Positions 49,001 to 61,709 of a DNA stretch of 64,000 bases are shown here, piece after piece. The stretch spans positions 13,741,319 through 13,805,318 of the forward strand of contig CM072808.1 of assembly GCA_037013495.1 (NCBI GenBank), given 5' to 3'. Numbering within the stretch: position 1 is the first letter of the stretch; every line of letters starts with the position of its first letter. The notes below the pieces were generated by a model. That model had not been told where the DNA came from. It saw only the letters and a program-made list of their open reading frames with translations, and did no database searches. Made by a program: the position numbers and the translations under genes. This DNA is from Hippophae tibetana (taxonomy: Eukaryota; Streptophyta; Magnoliopsida; Rosales; Elaeagnaceae).

Positions 49001-50196
49001 ACCCAATAGAAGATTTTTGATACATAATTATCATGTTTTTAATTAATTTAAAGTGAATAATTGAGTCTTTTTACTGTTTATTTGATGTCTTAAACATGTT
49101 CATAGATTATTGTAAGTGAAAAATGTCATGACTCGGTACACTACTAGGGTAAGAAGTTGTAGACTCCTTAAGGACTCAACCCCAACTCATACAGAAAGGA
49201 AAAACAAACACTTATGTAGTGTACACAACCAAACCATAAACAATATAATATTAGATAAGTAGAAGCTTTGAGTAGCAAATATTATGTAAGCTAAACAGAA
49301 ATCAAGGAAGAATATAAAGGCTTTCTAATCAGAGTTTAAGTTGTTATTATGTTGTAATATACACATCTTAAACTCAAATTGTATTAACATAACATTAGAT
49401 AATACATAACAGGTAATGTACTGAGGTAAACCTATATAAGGACTATATCTATATGGTAACATCCTCGAGTTACTTAAGGCAACCACTTAGTAGTAGATAA
49501 TTTACTAAACATTAAACAAGTTACAACACTAACAATTACCTCCATCAACTATGACCTCCATCCAAACTACCTATTGCTACTTTCACAATGACAATTGGTT
49601 CAACACACGAACCTATCTATCTTTCATAGCCAACACCATTCAATGTGATGTGATTGGAAACTATAGATCAAGTAACTAGAAGTGTAAATACTCATACTCT
49701 TAAGAGACACATAATCCAACACTAAAATCAAATCATGCACGGGAGACAAATAGTCAAATCATATATGCATATATCCTATGATTTGATTACTAAACTCACA
49801 AAATAACCTACTCTCAAATATAAGCTCTAAAAAATAATTTTAAAATCAGATATAAATCTCAACGCTTATTTTGGAAAAACTTTAGCTCTTGAACAATGAG
49901 TAAATAAGAGAGAAATGAGTGAGGTATTTATGCCACTAAAAATTGCCACCTCTCCAACCACCTTGCCAAGGGTGGTGGCGAGCTTGGTACCAAGGTCCTA
50001 AAAAGTTTCATTTTTTCATTTCCAAAAATGTTTAGTACTAGCCATAAATACTCACATCTAAAAATTTCAAAAACCACAAGTAAAAATGTCGACTCACTAA
50101 CATGGTTGCAAACTAAAAACCAACACTTTCCTTAGTATGCACTCGACCAAAACCAACCTCGTAGTGTGTATAAACATACTTGCATACAAAGTGTAC

Positions 50197-52161
50197 TGAT
50201 GAGTGCTCAAAAAGCACTAAAATTTCCATGATTCTATGCATATTAATTGATTAAAAATACATATATTTATATGTTTTATCATATATTTATATAAATTTGC
50301 CTTTTTGGAATCACAGGTATTTTTATTGTTTTTCAGATATTTTTGCTTAAAAAGGTAACTCAAAGACTCAAAGAGAAATACTAGAAGCAATACATCACAG
50401 ATATATTAATAAATAAATGAGGAAAGGTAAAAAATATGGAAAAATTGGACAAAATGGGTCAAAAAGGTAAAAAATGTCAAAAAGGAGGAAATCGTGCCGC
50501 CCAGCTGCCCAGTCCCGCGCGCGCCCGCGCCCACGCCGCGCATACCAACGCCTAATTCCGTGCGCACCTTGCTCCATTTCCGTGAATGTGATGCCCCTGT
50601 CCCGCGTGCACCTGTGCGCGCTGCTGCTACTTCCGCGTGCGCCTGTGCGTGCCCCAGCTGCCATTCGCACATGCCGTTGCCATTTCACCCCATTGCCATT
50701 TCACCCCGTTTTTGCGCGCAGCTATCCCATGATGTCATCAATGACGTCAGCAATCACCACCCCGTGTTTTCACCATTTTTTCACCCACTTTTTCTCTCCA
50801 TCCTCACCTATAAATACCCCCTTCTCTTCACTTCTAAACACACCTCAAAACCATTCTTCTCTTCTCTTTATTTCTCTCATTTCTTAGCTTTTAAGCTTTT
50901 CTTAGTTTCTTTCTTAGTTTTTAGTTTTTATTAGTTAATTTCTCTTAGTTTTAGAGTTCTTCTCTTTTGGAGAAGAACTAGCTATGTTTTGTAATTTATT
51001 AGCTTTTTGATTCAATAAATGGGAGTGCAAATTCCGTTTGGAGGTTTTCCAACTACGGGAATAGCATCGAAGTTCTATAAGGATTTTATTTTTTTTGCAG
51101 TTATTTTTTATGCTTTATTCTTACATGTTATATTTAATTTGTCTGTGATTAAATTTAACTCTGCTGGCTGTTTGTAAACATGATATAATAATAACGTTGT
51201 TATACTTGTGAAATATTAAATAGGTGAAAATTTCTAAAATGAATTGATTTTATTTTTATTCAAGATTTTATATTAAGAATGTTAGAGAGAAATATATTAT
51301 TTTTCATTACAAACTTAAATCTGAAAATTAGATTTTGAGGTTTAGTTATCCGGTCTAATTTAGAGTAGTGCTTTTTTATTTGTTAGTACAATCGCCCGGT
51401 AGTTAGAGTGAAGCTCTATTTCAAATTTTTTTATAAGAATTATTATCTAAAAATGTATTCACAACATGGTTTCAGTAGTAGTTTTAAAACTTGAAAGTTA
51501 GTACTTGGATAATTAAATTCTTAGGTTTAATTTGGACACATTGAATAAAGTTTAAATTTTCTAACCCCACCAAAGGTGGAATTTAAATGGTTCATTTTCA
51601 ATCTCTTAGAAAAAATGAATTAATTTAATTAACCAAATTAGTTATCAACCCCACCCATAGGTGTTAATTGATTTGTTTAGTTAAACAAAGAATATCTAAC
51701 CCCACCAAAGGTGGTATTCATATAAAAAAGAGAGAATCAATATAATATCAATTTATATCTTTAATAACCTAGATAATATGAGCAAGCATAATTAATTTAG
51801 TTATTATATCCATAAATACTCCACTATTATAAATGAAAAAATTTGCATAAATATTTATTGAATATGTATCTATGTTTATTTTTATGTTATTAGATTATAT
51901 TTATTGAATTTGTATCTATGTTTATTTTTATGTTATTAGATTAGAAACACAAAAACCAAACTATCGTGACATGATGTTTAGGATTTAATTCCGTTTTTAA
52001 AAGTTTGAATAATAAATTAAAAACCACATACATTCCTTCCTTAGATCGACCTTGGGAGTATACTTATCATTTTCTACGAAATGATTCATGCACTTGCGAG
52101 AATTTTACAAATATAAAACCAAAGTATTGGTAGAATCGGTGATGTCGGTTTTCGCTCATCA
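50197..52161 (+). mobile_element. Solo LTR, family TGATGAG (copy d)
   Basis: A 1965-bp solo LTR with perfect 5-bp duplications TGTAC (50192-50196 and 52162-52166). CpG-rich block 50493-50725; TGATGTCA 50730-50737 and TGACGTCA 50742-50749; TATAAATA 50809-50816; CT-rich leader; AATAAA near 51015; three CCACC/GGTGG-type hairpins at 51567-51579, about 51650-51665 and about 51700-51716. This is the longest copy and the best reference for the family. Confidence 0.96.
50730..50816 (+). promoter_or_regulatory. LTR core promoter with bZIP sites and TATA box
   Basis: TGATGTCA and the palindrome TGACGTCA (CRE/as-1-like bZIP sites) stand about 60-80 bases upstream of TATAAATA. The same order holds in copies a, b and c, with the TATA box unchanged. 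The start site would be near 50845. Confidence 0.65.
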
Positions 52162-52339
52162 TGTACTTAACTATGTGCATTGTGAATTAATAACCTAATG
52201 TAACCAACATTACATAGAGGAAGATAAAAATACTTAGTAAAATAACAGACACCTGTTTTGTACATGGAAAGCAAACACACAGACATAGGTACAATAAGAC
52301 TTAAAGTCTCCCCATTTGGCTTTCTGTGTCAAAACACTG

Positions 52340-54690
52340 CACAATTAGGTACAAACACTCATCAATCATGAAGATGTCCTAAAGTTGTTTGTTCCCAAGA
52401 GCAACACAACAATACATACAAAACCCAAAAGACACACCAACTCCAAGTGCATCCATCCTATGTTCTCCATTCAACTTCATGAGTCAATTCATGGATTGTG
52501 AAACACAAGAGTCTCAACACCACTACACATAATGCATCTAAAGCTCGAAGACTTTACTTTACACTTATAACCTGTACATATGCAATAAACACATACCTTG
52601 TGAAATGTAACATACAAAACATTATATAGGTTAACTACACAACTCCCCATGAATGCATACAAGTTTGACAACAATATGTAGTGCAATCCTACACACACAA
52701 CTCATATAATGCACAACATTGAAACAATCATATAGTTAAGTACAGAAAATTCTCCTCCTTTTTGACATATAAAGTCGAAGGTTTACCCTTATATAAGGTA
52801 GAAAATAAAAACACATATGTAATAATTCTAATAACAATGCATCGAAGTAGATAGAGTTAAGGTAAAAACTAATGAGTTACAAATCAAAATAACACCATCA
52901 AACTTATATTCATCAAACAAAATTTATTTCACGTAAGGAAAGTTATGAGAAAAACTAAAGCAAAAAAAATAGAATCGAAGAGGGCAACAAAAAGAGATTA
53001 ACACTCTCTGTCTCCTTCTCTAGTATCATCATTTCCTCAAATACCACTACAAGAAGACTATCCAACATCATAAGGGGTAGTGAGAGGAGGTTCATAGTTT
53101 ATCGACTGAGAAAGGTATTCACAAACTAATTAAAAGAGTGATCAGACTCAAAGGGAAAATTGAACTCATCAATACTGCAAATAGTAAACATGCTGAATAA
53201 GGACCCAAGTGACGAAACATCAGAGTGATGAGGTCTGGTAGGGGTAGTTCAAGGTTTGACAAAGGTAGAAGAAATAGGTAAACTATGAAAAGGTGGTATA
53301 AAAGGACAATAATAAGTCGTAACACCCTGAACAAAAGCCTAAAAATGGTGCATATCAAGAACATTCCTATTCAAAGTTTGCAACTCAAACACAGTAGAAG
53401 ATATGAGAGGTTTAGACTCTACATCAAGGGAAATGGAAGTCGAAGGAGTAGAGTAAATAGGATTTGGCTCATAATAATTAGACCAAGTAGCATTCATAGA
53501 AGAAAAGGAGGAAGGGGTAGTAGATGAACAACGAGAATCATAACCGTTAGAGAAAATAGTGATTGAAAGGGCAGTCCTACTCAAACATTTGAAAGGAATG
53601 TCATGAAAAATAGTGGAATCTCACCTTAAAATCAAGGAAAGATATTGAAAAGTATAGGAAGGTAAAGAAATCGTACAAAAAATGATAGTTTTATATATCA
53701 TACCAGTCAGATCTATATCAGCACTGTTTAGAATTGCACAGAGGAAGTGTCCTCGGTATAGAGGAACATAGAAAAAATGATAGGAAGGATGAATAAAACA
53801 CTGAAAATAACATTAAGAGAATCACATGAGGCAGACATGTCAATAGTAAGAGCATTACCAGTAAAAGAGTATTCAAATCTTCCATCTAAATAACAATTTC
53901 TTCATAATTGTGAGCATTCACAACATCAAAATCAGAAATGTATGTGGAAGCAATATTTTCAAATTCAAAAGAGATGACATGAAATGATGGAAACTTAGAA
54001 ATAAGAAGGGATAACAAATTATGAATACCATCCTAAGAGATGGTAACTCTATGTCTTCTTAGGAAAAAGAAGTAGAAAATTCTGTAGTAAGAGTACGACG
54101 TTGGGTAGCATAGAACTCCCTAATGAACTTGTCATTATAGGAATAGTCCAAAGAACAAATTGAAAGCCAAGAAAAGTATGCAAACCTTTGTTGAAATTCA
54201 AGAAAATAATGAATATTGACAGAACACTTAGCAAGAATGGGTGCACTACTAGAAGGACTAGCAAGCTCAGGTTGCTTTGACTTATTAATGCTTTTGGAAC
54301 ATTATGGGACCATAATTGTTAAAAGTAAGAAGGTAAGATAAACTAGTATAGCAAGAATAGAAGGAAGCTACTATGAGGTATGAAGAAAGTAAGTGCTAGG
54401 TGGTTCTTTAAATAAGAAATGATTGACCTCGCAAATTACCTCACCATTCATCTCACTTGGTGTATGGCGAGCCACATGGTCAAATGGTATACATTAGGCT
54501 AGAAAATCGATGCAAATAGTCCCAAAGTACTCATCATAAACATCTATATGATAATCAATCCAAAATTCATTCATTTGATAGTATGACCATTTATTTATAG
54601 GAACATGCATTGTGTATAAAATGAAAAACATGTTAACTATATGTGTCATCAAGAAATTTTTATGTGAATCAAGCAAGCATAAATATATAC
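52340..54690 (-). other. Unidentified region with decayed minus-strand coding character
   Basis: 52340-52780 continues repeat family R and ends near 52745 with a purine tract on the minus strand (AAAAAGGAGGAGAA). 53120-54260 has several short minus-strand open stretches (53584-53339, 53364-53119, 54264-54049), too short and unrelated to anything I recognise. It may be the internal region of a non-autonomous LTR element. I assign no function. Confidence 0.3.
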
Positions 54691-55890
54691 TCAAATTGAT
54701 CAAACTTCATAAGTTCATATGTAGCCTCTTTCTCCACTAATGTAAATGCAATCTTAATAGAAATCAAAAGGCTTGAAAAAGTTTGTAAAGATAGGCTGAG
54801 GTTTCGATATAAGAGAAGAAAAATTTAAGTAAAGTCATACCTTGAGATAGACAAACTTTCACCTTAAGCAAAGAGCATAAAGCCATAAGAAGTAATCATT
54901 TAAAAGAGGGGAAATTCTTCCCTTCTTTTTTATATTTATGAAATAATATTTAATCACTGTCCCTCCTCCTTTTCATTTTCATTTTCATTTTCCTTTTTTT
55001 CCTTTTTCTATCTTTCTACTATTTCTTTTCTTTATTTTTTCTTTCTCCCTTTTTTTTAACAAAGGCATTACATAAAAAAATATCCCAGAGAAAAAATTTC
55101 AACAAGATAATGTTAAAAATTATCAAAAGGAGTGCTAGGTAAGTGGAGCTGAACATTTAACCTGTGCTAGCAGGTGTAAATAAATGAAAGTATGACAAAA
55201 AGGCTCTAGAAGAAAAAATACGGATGGGTAGATAAGGATGGCAAGAAGGATCAAACGGTCCAAAGATGGCCTAAATCATTTTTCTATCTATAACTAGAAT
55301 TTTGTTTCAAGAAAAACTACATATGAATTCTAAAGATTGTTAGAGGCATACAAAACATTCAAGCAAAAAATCCACATAGACTTCTCAAAAATAACCATAT
55401 ATATCCATAACGTTATTACATATGTAGGAAAAGTTATTCTTCCTTTTGTTTTATAAAAACTTCATAAGAGATTAGTTATACAACCCCTTAGAGAATACAC
55501 ATGTCAGAATAGTCACACATCCATAAAAAGGTATAAAAGCACGACATAATAATTTTCTAAACAATTTTGGGGGAGAGACGTAGAGGGGAGGCAAGGAGTG
55601 TCACAATACCAAACACAGTTACAACAAATAATATATTTTTTTATTAAATTTTATATTTAAACAAAAGAAATAAAACATGTAGACAAAGAAGTATGACAAG
55701 AACCAAAAGTGATCAAGAGAAAAAAAAATAGAACAATTCCTAACAAATAACCCATAAGTAGTGATCAAACAACATCCCTCCAATCACTTCATGACTTCAT
55801 ATGTGAGAACATATTCGAAAACTGATGATTATACTCACACAACATGTGATCAATCCAAATGTAACAAACCAATTAAAGATTTTAACACCT
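54690..55890 (-). other. Athila-like 3' noncoding fragment and unassigned sequence
   Basis: 54690-54960 resembles 37550-37800 and 59500-59700 ('tttctccactaatgta' and following bases), the 3' noncoding part of Athila-like elements on the minus strand. A pyrimidine-rich run lies at about 54960-55060. From 55060 to 55890 I see no gene or recognised repeat. Confidence 0.4.
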
Positions 55891-57380
55891 TAGATATGAC
55901 TAGGGTCAGAAGACACAGAATCCTTAGAGGCTCACATCAAACTCATATGCACATAATAGACATAAGAAATATAAATTAATTAGGGAGGAAGCAGATTAAT
56001 TTACTATAGCATAAGAAATGATTGGAAAGCTATAGATATGCTACATAGAAATGAAAGAAAGTATGTGATGACATATAATGAATATGCTTTCTCATTATAG
56101 TCTACATCTAGTATGTTGGTTCAAACATGATAAACATTCATATTAGACTAACACTGAATCTAATCATGCATAACACCCAATAGATAAACACATAACCCAT
56201 CATTGTTGTAGTACATATGGTCAATAAACAAACAACATGTAATAAATAATAAAAGCTTTCTAATCAAAGAATAAACTTCAGTACGTAGAAACATATATCA
56301 TTTAAACTTTGATTGTACTACTCATACATTCGAGCATGCATAACAACAAACATAATGATCTAAACCCATATAGATATTGTATCTATGTGGTAACATCATC
56401 GGGTTGCTTAAGGCAACCACTCAGTAGGAAAAAATCCACTAAAAACAATAAATAGATACAAATCAATAGAAAAGTGTAAATCGAAACACCTTTATTAGTA
56501 AGAAAACAACCCTAACTGCCTATTATAGGTCTCATTTTCTACCTCATCAAAAATCTAGTTCAACATATGAACCCAACTCTCCTTTAAAGCCCACACCACC
56601 TAATGTGGTGTGATGAGAAACCATACTATGTAAAGTGAATAAGAAAACATTGCACGAATGTAACCATTAACCGATACATGGCTCATAACTACACAAACTT
56701 CTCACATAAGAAAAAGTTACATAATGGCTACTATCAGTTAGAAAAAGCTCATATACAACCTACTCACAAACACCATCTCGAATACTTATAACTCATAAGC
56801 ATGGTTTTGTTCAAACAATCACGAATCACTTATACCGAACAACATATAAGGTATTAGTGATTTAAAAATATAAAGGTGAGATATAAATTTGAAAGGGCTC
56901 TATTGCATCTTTTCTAGATACCAAATAAGAAGAAATTAGGGTATTTATAGAGCCTCATATAGCCACCTCTATTTCCACTTTGCCAGCCACCTCGCCAATG
57001 ATGTTGGCAAGGGTGATGGTAAGGTGCTAAAAATCACAATTTTTGTTTCCAAAAATTATCAAGTCATTTTCATAAATACCCACACCCAAAAAAAAACCAA
57101 AAACACAAGCAAAGATGTTGGCTCGTCTACATACTAGCCCTTCAAAAACCAAAACTCTACCTAGTATGCATACTATGAAAACCAACTTCATGGTGTGTGT
57201 AAACATGCTCACATACAAAGTGTATTTAACTATATGTGTGTATATATTACTGATTCATAATAACCAACCTTACATAGATGATGATAGAACACTGAGTAAA
57301 ATAAAACAAACACCATATTTTACATGTGGGAAGCCGACACAAAGACATAAGTACAACGAGACTTAAATTCTCCCCCTTTG
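55890..57380. repeat. Dispersed repeat family R, copy C
   Basis: Uninterrupted by other elements, so the simplest copy to use for defining the family. It ends with AAAGGGGGAGA on the minus strand near 57370-57380. Similarity to copy B continues to about 57670. A 48-bp direct duplication lies at about 57705-57797 ('tatccaaata.tattgtgt'). Confidence 0.6.
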
Positions 57381-57804
57381 GTTTTCTAGGTCAAAACACT
57401 ACATAACTAAATACATATACTCATCACCCAAGAAATTATCATAAAGATGTCCTAAATTTATTTATTCCTATGAGTACCACAATGACACACACCAAAACCA
57501 AAAGACATACTTACTCTAATTGCATCCATCTTGAATGCTTCATTAACTTCATGAATTAACTCATCCAATCCTTTATCACAAGGAACTCAACATCATTGAA
57601 TATAGCACACTTGAAGCATGGAAACTTCATTCTAAACCTATAACCTACACACAAGAAACAAGCACATACCTCATAGACATATCATGTATAAATAATGTGT
57701 ACTCTATCCAAATAATATTGTGTTACCCCTACATAAGTACACATTGATAGTGTATCCAAATACTATTGTGTTACCTCTACATAGGTGCATATTGATTGTA
57801 TCTA

Positions 57805-58072
57805 AGCACATAATCTTAATTTATATCTTTAACAACCTCATTACTATTAAGCATCATGATTAACTAACTAATATATCTCATAAATTATTCATTAAATAAT
57901 TAGATGTTACTTTCCTAATATTTTGTTCAATCTATTTTTAATTTTATGTCATTAGATTAGATATTTAAAGATACAAACTTTGTAACATAATGTTTAGATT
58001 TAATTTTCATTTTCGAGAATTTGTTCAATTATTTAAAGACCATGTGATTCTTTTTTACACTAACCTTGGAAA
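57805..58072 (+). mobile_element. Fragment of a TGATGAG-family LTR
   Basis: Divergent match to the 3' half of the solo LTRs ('ttaatttatatctttaa', 'attaactaa', 'ttttatgtcattagatta', 'ataatgtttagatttaatt', 'taaccttgga'), for example 51745-52050. It is cut off on the right by a CACTA start. Much more diverged than the five solo LTRs. Confidence 0.6.
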
Positions 58073-58900
58073 CACTACTACAAAAATGGTATTTAAGTCG
58101 ATATGTAAAGTCGGTTCGGTGTAGAACTGACACTATCCACGTAGGATGTAGCATCGGTTGATGTGTCAAACCAACACTATGCGTGGACGTAGCATCGGTT
58201 CCAGGTGTCAACCGACGCTATCCACGAAACATAGCGTCGGTTGACACATGGAACTAATGCTACACACGTGGATAAATTCTTTTCTCTTCTTTCTTCCCAG
58301 ACAGAAACTATTTTCAGCGTTGCAAAACTCTCAAAAACCCAAAACCTCCTCCACTTCTCCTCCACTCTTTCTCATTTTCCGACCACCTACGACTACCATT
58401 TCTAGCACCAGTTAGTGGGTTTTCTTCCTCTCTAACTAATCTTTTAGATCCCCTATTTTTTTTTTAGCAAAATACTCAAAAAAAATTATACCATTTCTCA
58501 CTTACAAAACACCATTTTTTCTTCATTTCCTTCATTTTGTCAGTTCATTTACTTTTGTAAGTATTTCTATTAATTTTACGCACTTATTATTCATATTTTT
58601 TCTGTTATTATGTGTTATTATTTATGTGTATAATTTTTTGTATTATATATGTAGGTTTGTATTATAACATCAGGAGAAGAATATGATGATCTTGAATAAA
58701 ATAGAACAAAACCATGGTAATTTTTCTACTATTAATTAATATTTTATTTTTCAAATATTTGTATTATTTGAACTATTTGCTAAACTGATTTTAGTTTTTT
58801 TTTCTGCTCGAATACAGGTTTTTATTTGAGTATAATAGAAAATGAATAAATTTTTTAAAAAAAAATTAAAGTCGATTCACCGTGTGAATCGACTTTAAAC
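58073..58900 (+). mobile_element. Second CACTA element, 5' fragment
   Basis: Starts CACTACTACAAAAAT at 58073. Subterminal repeats of a different family follow: GCATCGGTT, GTGTCAACCGACGCTA, TAGCGTCGGTTGACAC, at 58100-58260. A leader with a poly-pyrimidine stretch lies at 58290-58400. A 12-bp inverted repeat, AAAGTCGATTCA...TGAATCGACTTT, at 58868-58896 is probably from its other subterminal region. No transposase gene and no matching 3' terminus, so it is a deleted remnant. Confidence 0.7.
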
Positions 58901-59456
58901 ATAAAGCTTGTTTTGCACCGCTTTTCTCTTCTTCTTTTTTTGGTTTGTGCCCCCTCTCTATTTTGTTCCTTCTCATATATATAGCGTGTGCAAATCACAT
59001 CCTCTTATGCATTTCTTCATTTTTTAAATGTATCTTCATTTAAATTTAATAGTCCTTTAGACGACGTGCTTCTAAAATTTTGGATCTCCATTTCTTCAAA
59101 TCTACAAAAACATTTAAATAATAATAATGAAGTCTAAAATCAATAATAAATAAATAAAATTAGACTAAGGTTTTAAAGTTGAGAAGAGATAAATTATGCT
59201 AAATTATGCAAGTCATCAAACACCCCTAAACTTATAACTTTCTTTTTCCTAAAAAAAGAAAATAAAAAAAACTATAGAAAATATCAACTAGACCCTATAG
59301 ATAACTACCATCACTCATGAAGCCATGATCTAAATTTAGATTTAATCACTAGTAACTTACTCTTTTTACATCGAAGATAGCAGGAAAAGAAATCAAAAAT
59401 TCATAAATTTTTCAAACAAGAGTTAAGCATTTACATCAATCTAAAGATAAGTCCTC

Positions 59457-59482
59457 TGTGTGTGTGTGTGTGTGTGTGTGTG
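59457..59482. repeat. (TG)n microsatellite
   Basis: Thirteen TG units in the 3' noncoding region of the minus-strand Athila/Tat element. The inverted relative at 520-540 lacks the run. Confidence 0.95.
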
Positions 59483-61249
59483 AAATAGTCAATTTAACTC
59501 CAAACCACCAGTAAATTCAGATAAAAGTAGAACAACTAAAATCAGAAGACAAAACTTAACCCCATAAGTCCAATTTTCATAAATCCTCTTCACTAATGTA
59601 ATCAAACAACAAAATAAAATTTGTAAAGGTATTTAATCAAGGATGTAATGATAGGCCATAGGGTGAGAGCTAAGAAAGAAATGGATATTGAAAATCAGTG
59701 CAAGTTGGGAAAATACTTGGTAGAAAAAAACAATAAAAAAATATCCACATGATTCACACTATAGCTCTTTCTCGACAATATGCTTATATTGACGACAATA
59801 TTGTTGTTATATTCAATACATGGAGTTCTTTTTTCATTTTTTATTCAGCCACCTTGATACTTATAGCCTTTTATGATTTTCAACCACTTTAACCCTCTTT
59901 TGACTATTGCATTTCACTTCCTTTTCTTTTCACACGTTGATAAAATAGAGCGAACATAATATGAATTATTTAATTTGAACTAAATTTCTCTTTAAATGAC
60001 AATTTCCACCAAATTATGCTCTCAAACTTTAAGGTAAATTCATGGTTTTTAAGGCATAGAATGAGAATGGTTTATGTAGTTAAAAGAAGAAGAAAACAAA
60101 GGCTTATGTAAAATAAGGCTCAAGGGGGTGGAATATGGGAATACACCATGCAATGATGGCATGATAATCAGGATGGCTGGAAAATTTTTTTGGTTATGAC
60201 AAAAAAATAGCAATAGCATAGATCCTTTCTCTAATGTTTGGTATCAACTAGGATTTCGGCTTAAGGACCCATCAATGGATTCTAGAGCAAAACAATATTG
60301 AAATTTCCTGACCCATTTAATTCAAATCCTTCTCTTCATAGGCCAAATGGAGTAGAGATAAACTTTACTATATGCTAAATTATTTTCAAGGATAGAGATT
60401 TAAATAAAAGTACCTACAAAACTCTACCTAATATAATAGAAGATTTTGAAAAAAATTCTCAAAACCATCCTCAATCATAAATTTCAAAGTCAGCAAATTC
60501 AATCATCCTCGAATATATGCTTGATAAGAGAATCCAAAAACTCAATATTATAGGAGTCTACACCCCCAACAAAAACTCAAACCAAACAATATCCTCTGGC
60601 TTTTATGGTGGATTTGCATTACTTTGTAATTTTTAACTCTTTATTTCTATAAAATAAACCATTATCAAAATCCAAATTATTCAAATAGATAATAATAGAA
60701 TAAAAGAAAGTTTTATGGGCTACCTCCCATAAACGCTTGTTTTATAGTCTATATCCACACTCTTCAATCTTCATCGATTAGGATTTCTAAGAGGAATAAA
60801 TGCACAATTCCTCTCCACTTGTTCTCTATAATAGTGCTTCAATCTCTAACAATTAACTCTAAATATATACCTTACCTTGTCCTTCAAGTCTATTGCTCCA
60901 AAAAGGAAAAGTTTGTCAATTGTATAAGGACCTGTCCATGTTGATATTAACTTGCCTGGGAAAAGTTTTAGTCATGAATTGAAGAGGAAAACCTATTATC
61001 TTGGAGCAAACTCACACCTAAGAATCTGTTTATCATGCCACTTCATTGTCCATTCTTTGTAGATCTTTGCATTTTCATAAGTAACATTCTAGAACTCATC
61101 CATCTCATTCAATTGAAGAAGTCGTGTTTCCTATGCTACCTTTAAATCTAAATCAAACTTCTTTATAGACTAATAAGCTTTATGCTCCAACTCAATACAT
61201 AGACATCCAGATAGATTTTTTAAAAGCTATAAAGTATGCCCATAGAGTA

Positions 61250-61700
61250 TCATTAAGCTTCTTTTCCCAATCCTTTCTATAGTTGTTGACTGTTTTCTCA
61301 AGGATATTCTTGATTTCTCGATTTGAAATTTTAGCTTGGCCATTAGTTTAAGGATGGTTGACAAGTGCTATCTTGTGCTTCATATCATATTTAGAGAAAA
61401 GGTTTTTGAACAACTCATTGTAAAAGTGGATCCATTCATTACTAAAAATTGCACATCGAATGCCAAATATTGTGAATATGTTCTTATGTAGAAATTTGAG
61501 CACTACCTTTGCATCATTTGTTGTTGTAGCAATTTCCTCCACCCATTTTGACACATAGTCCACTACTATTTAGATATAAATAAAGCCAAAAGAGGGAGGA
61601 AAATGACCCATAAAATCAATTCCCCAAACATCAAATAACTCAACCTCTAAGATATTTTTCGATGGTAGCTCCTAACGTCTTGCAATATTCCGCATATGTT
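61250..61700 (-). pseudogene. Athila/Tat-like integrase core remnant
   Basis: 61563-61348: MDYVSKWVEEIATTTNDAKV, FLHKNIFTIFGIRCAIFSNE and LFSKYDMKHKIALVNHP. This covers the integrase catalytic-core neighbourhood (VDYVSKWVE...ISDxG...H). Adjacent sequence toward 61680 reads the FGVWGIDF-type start in decayed form. Fossil. Confidence 0.75.
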
Positions 61701-61709
61701 GGCACTAAT

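Larger units (their letters stand above)
49130..52340. repeat. Dispersed repeat family R, copy B (split by a solo LTR)
   Basis: Copies B and C align from about 49170/55900 ('ctagggt...agaag', 'ccttaagg...ctcata') through the block 'ggtaacatc..cg.gtt.cttaaggcaaccact' (49457/56390) to 'aagtctccccatttgg' (52310) or 'aaattctccccctttgg' (57365). On the minus strand that end is a purine tract like a polypurine primer. The solo LTR at 50197-52161 interrupts copy B. Similarity continues beyond, to about 52600 / 57670. No coding sequence. Confidence 0.6.

Noticed and set aside
53285-53584. Overlapping open frames on both strands
   Set aside because: Short, mutually overlapping, compositionally ordinary, and without a recognisable domain; noted only as part of an unidentified region.
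55761-57366. Short plus-strand open frames at 55761-55979 and 57115-57366
   Set aside because: They lie in or beside repeat R, are not shared by the other copies, and show no domain.
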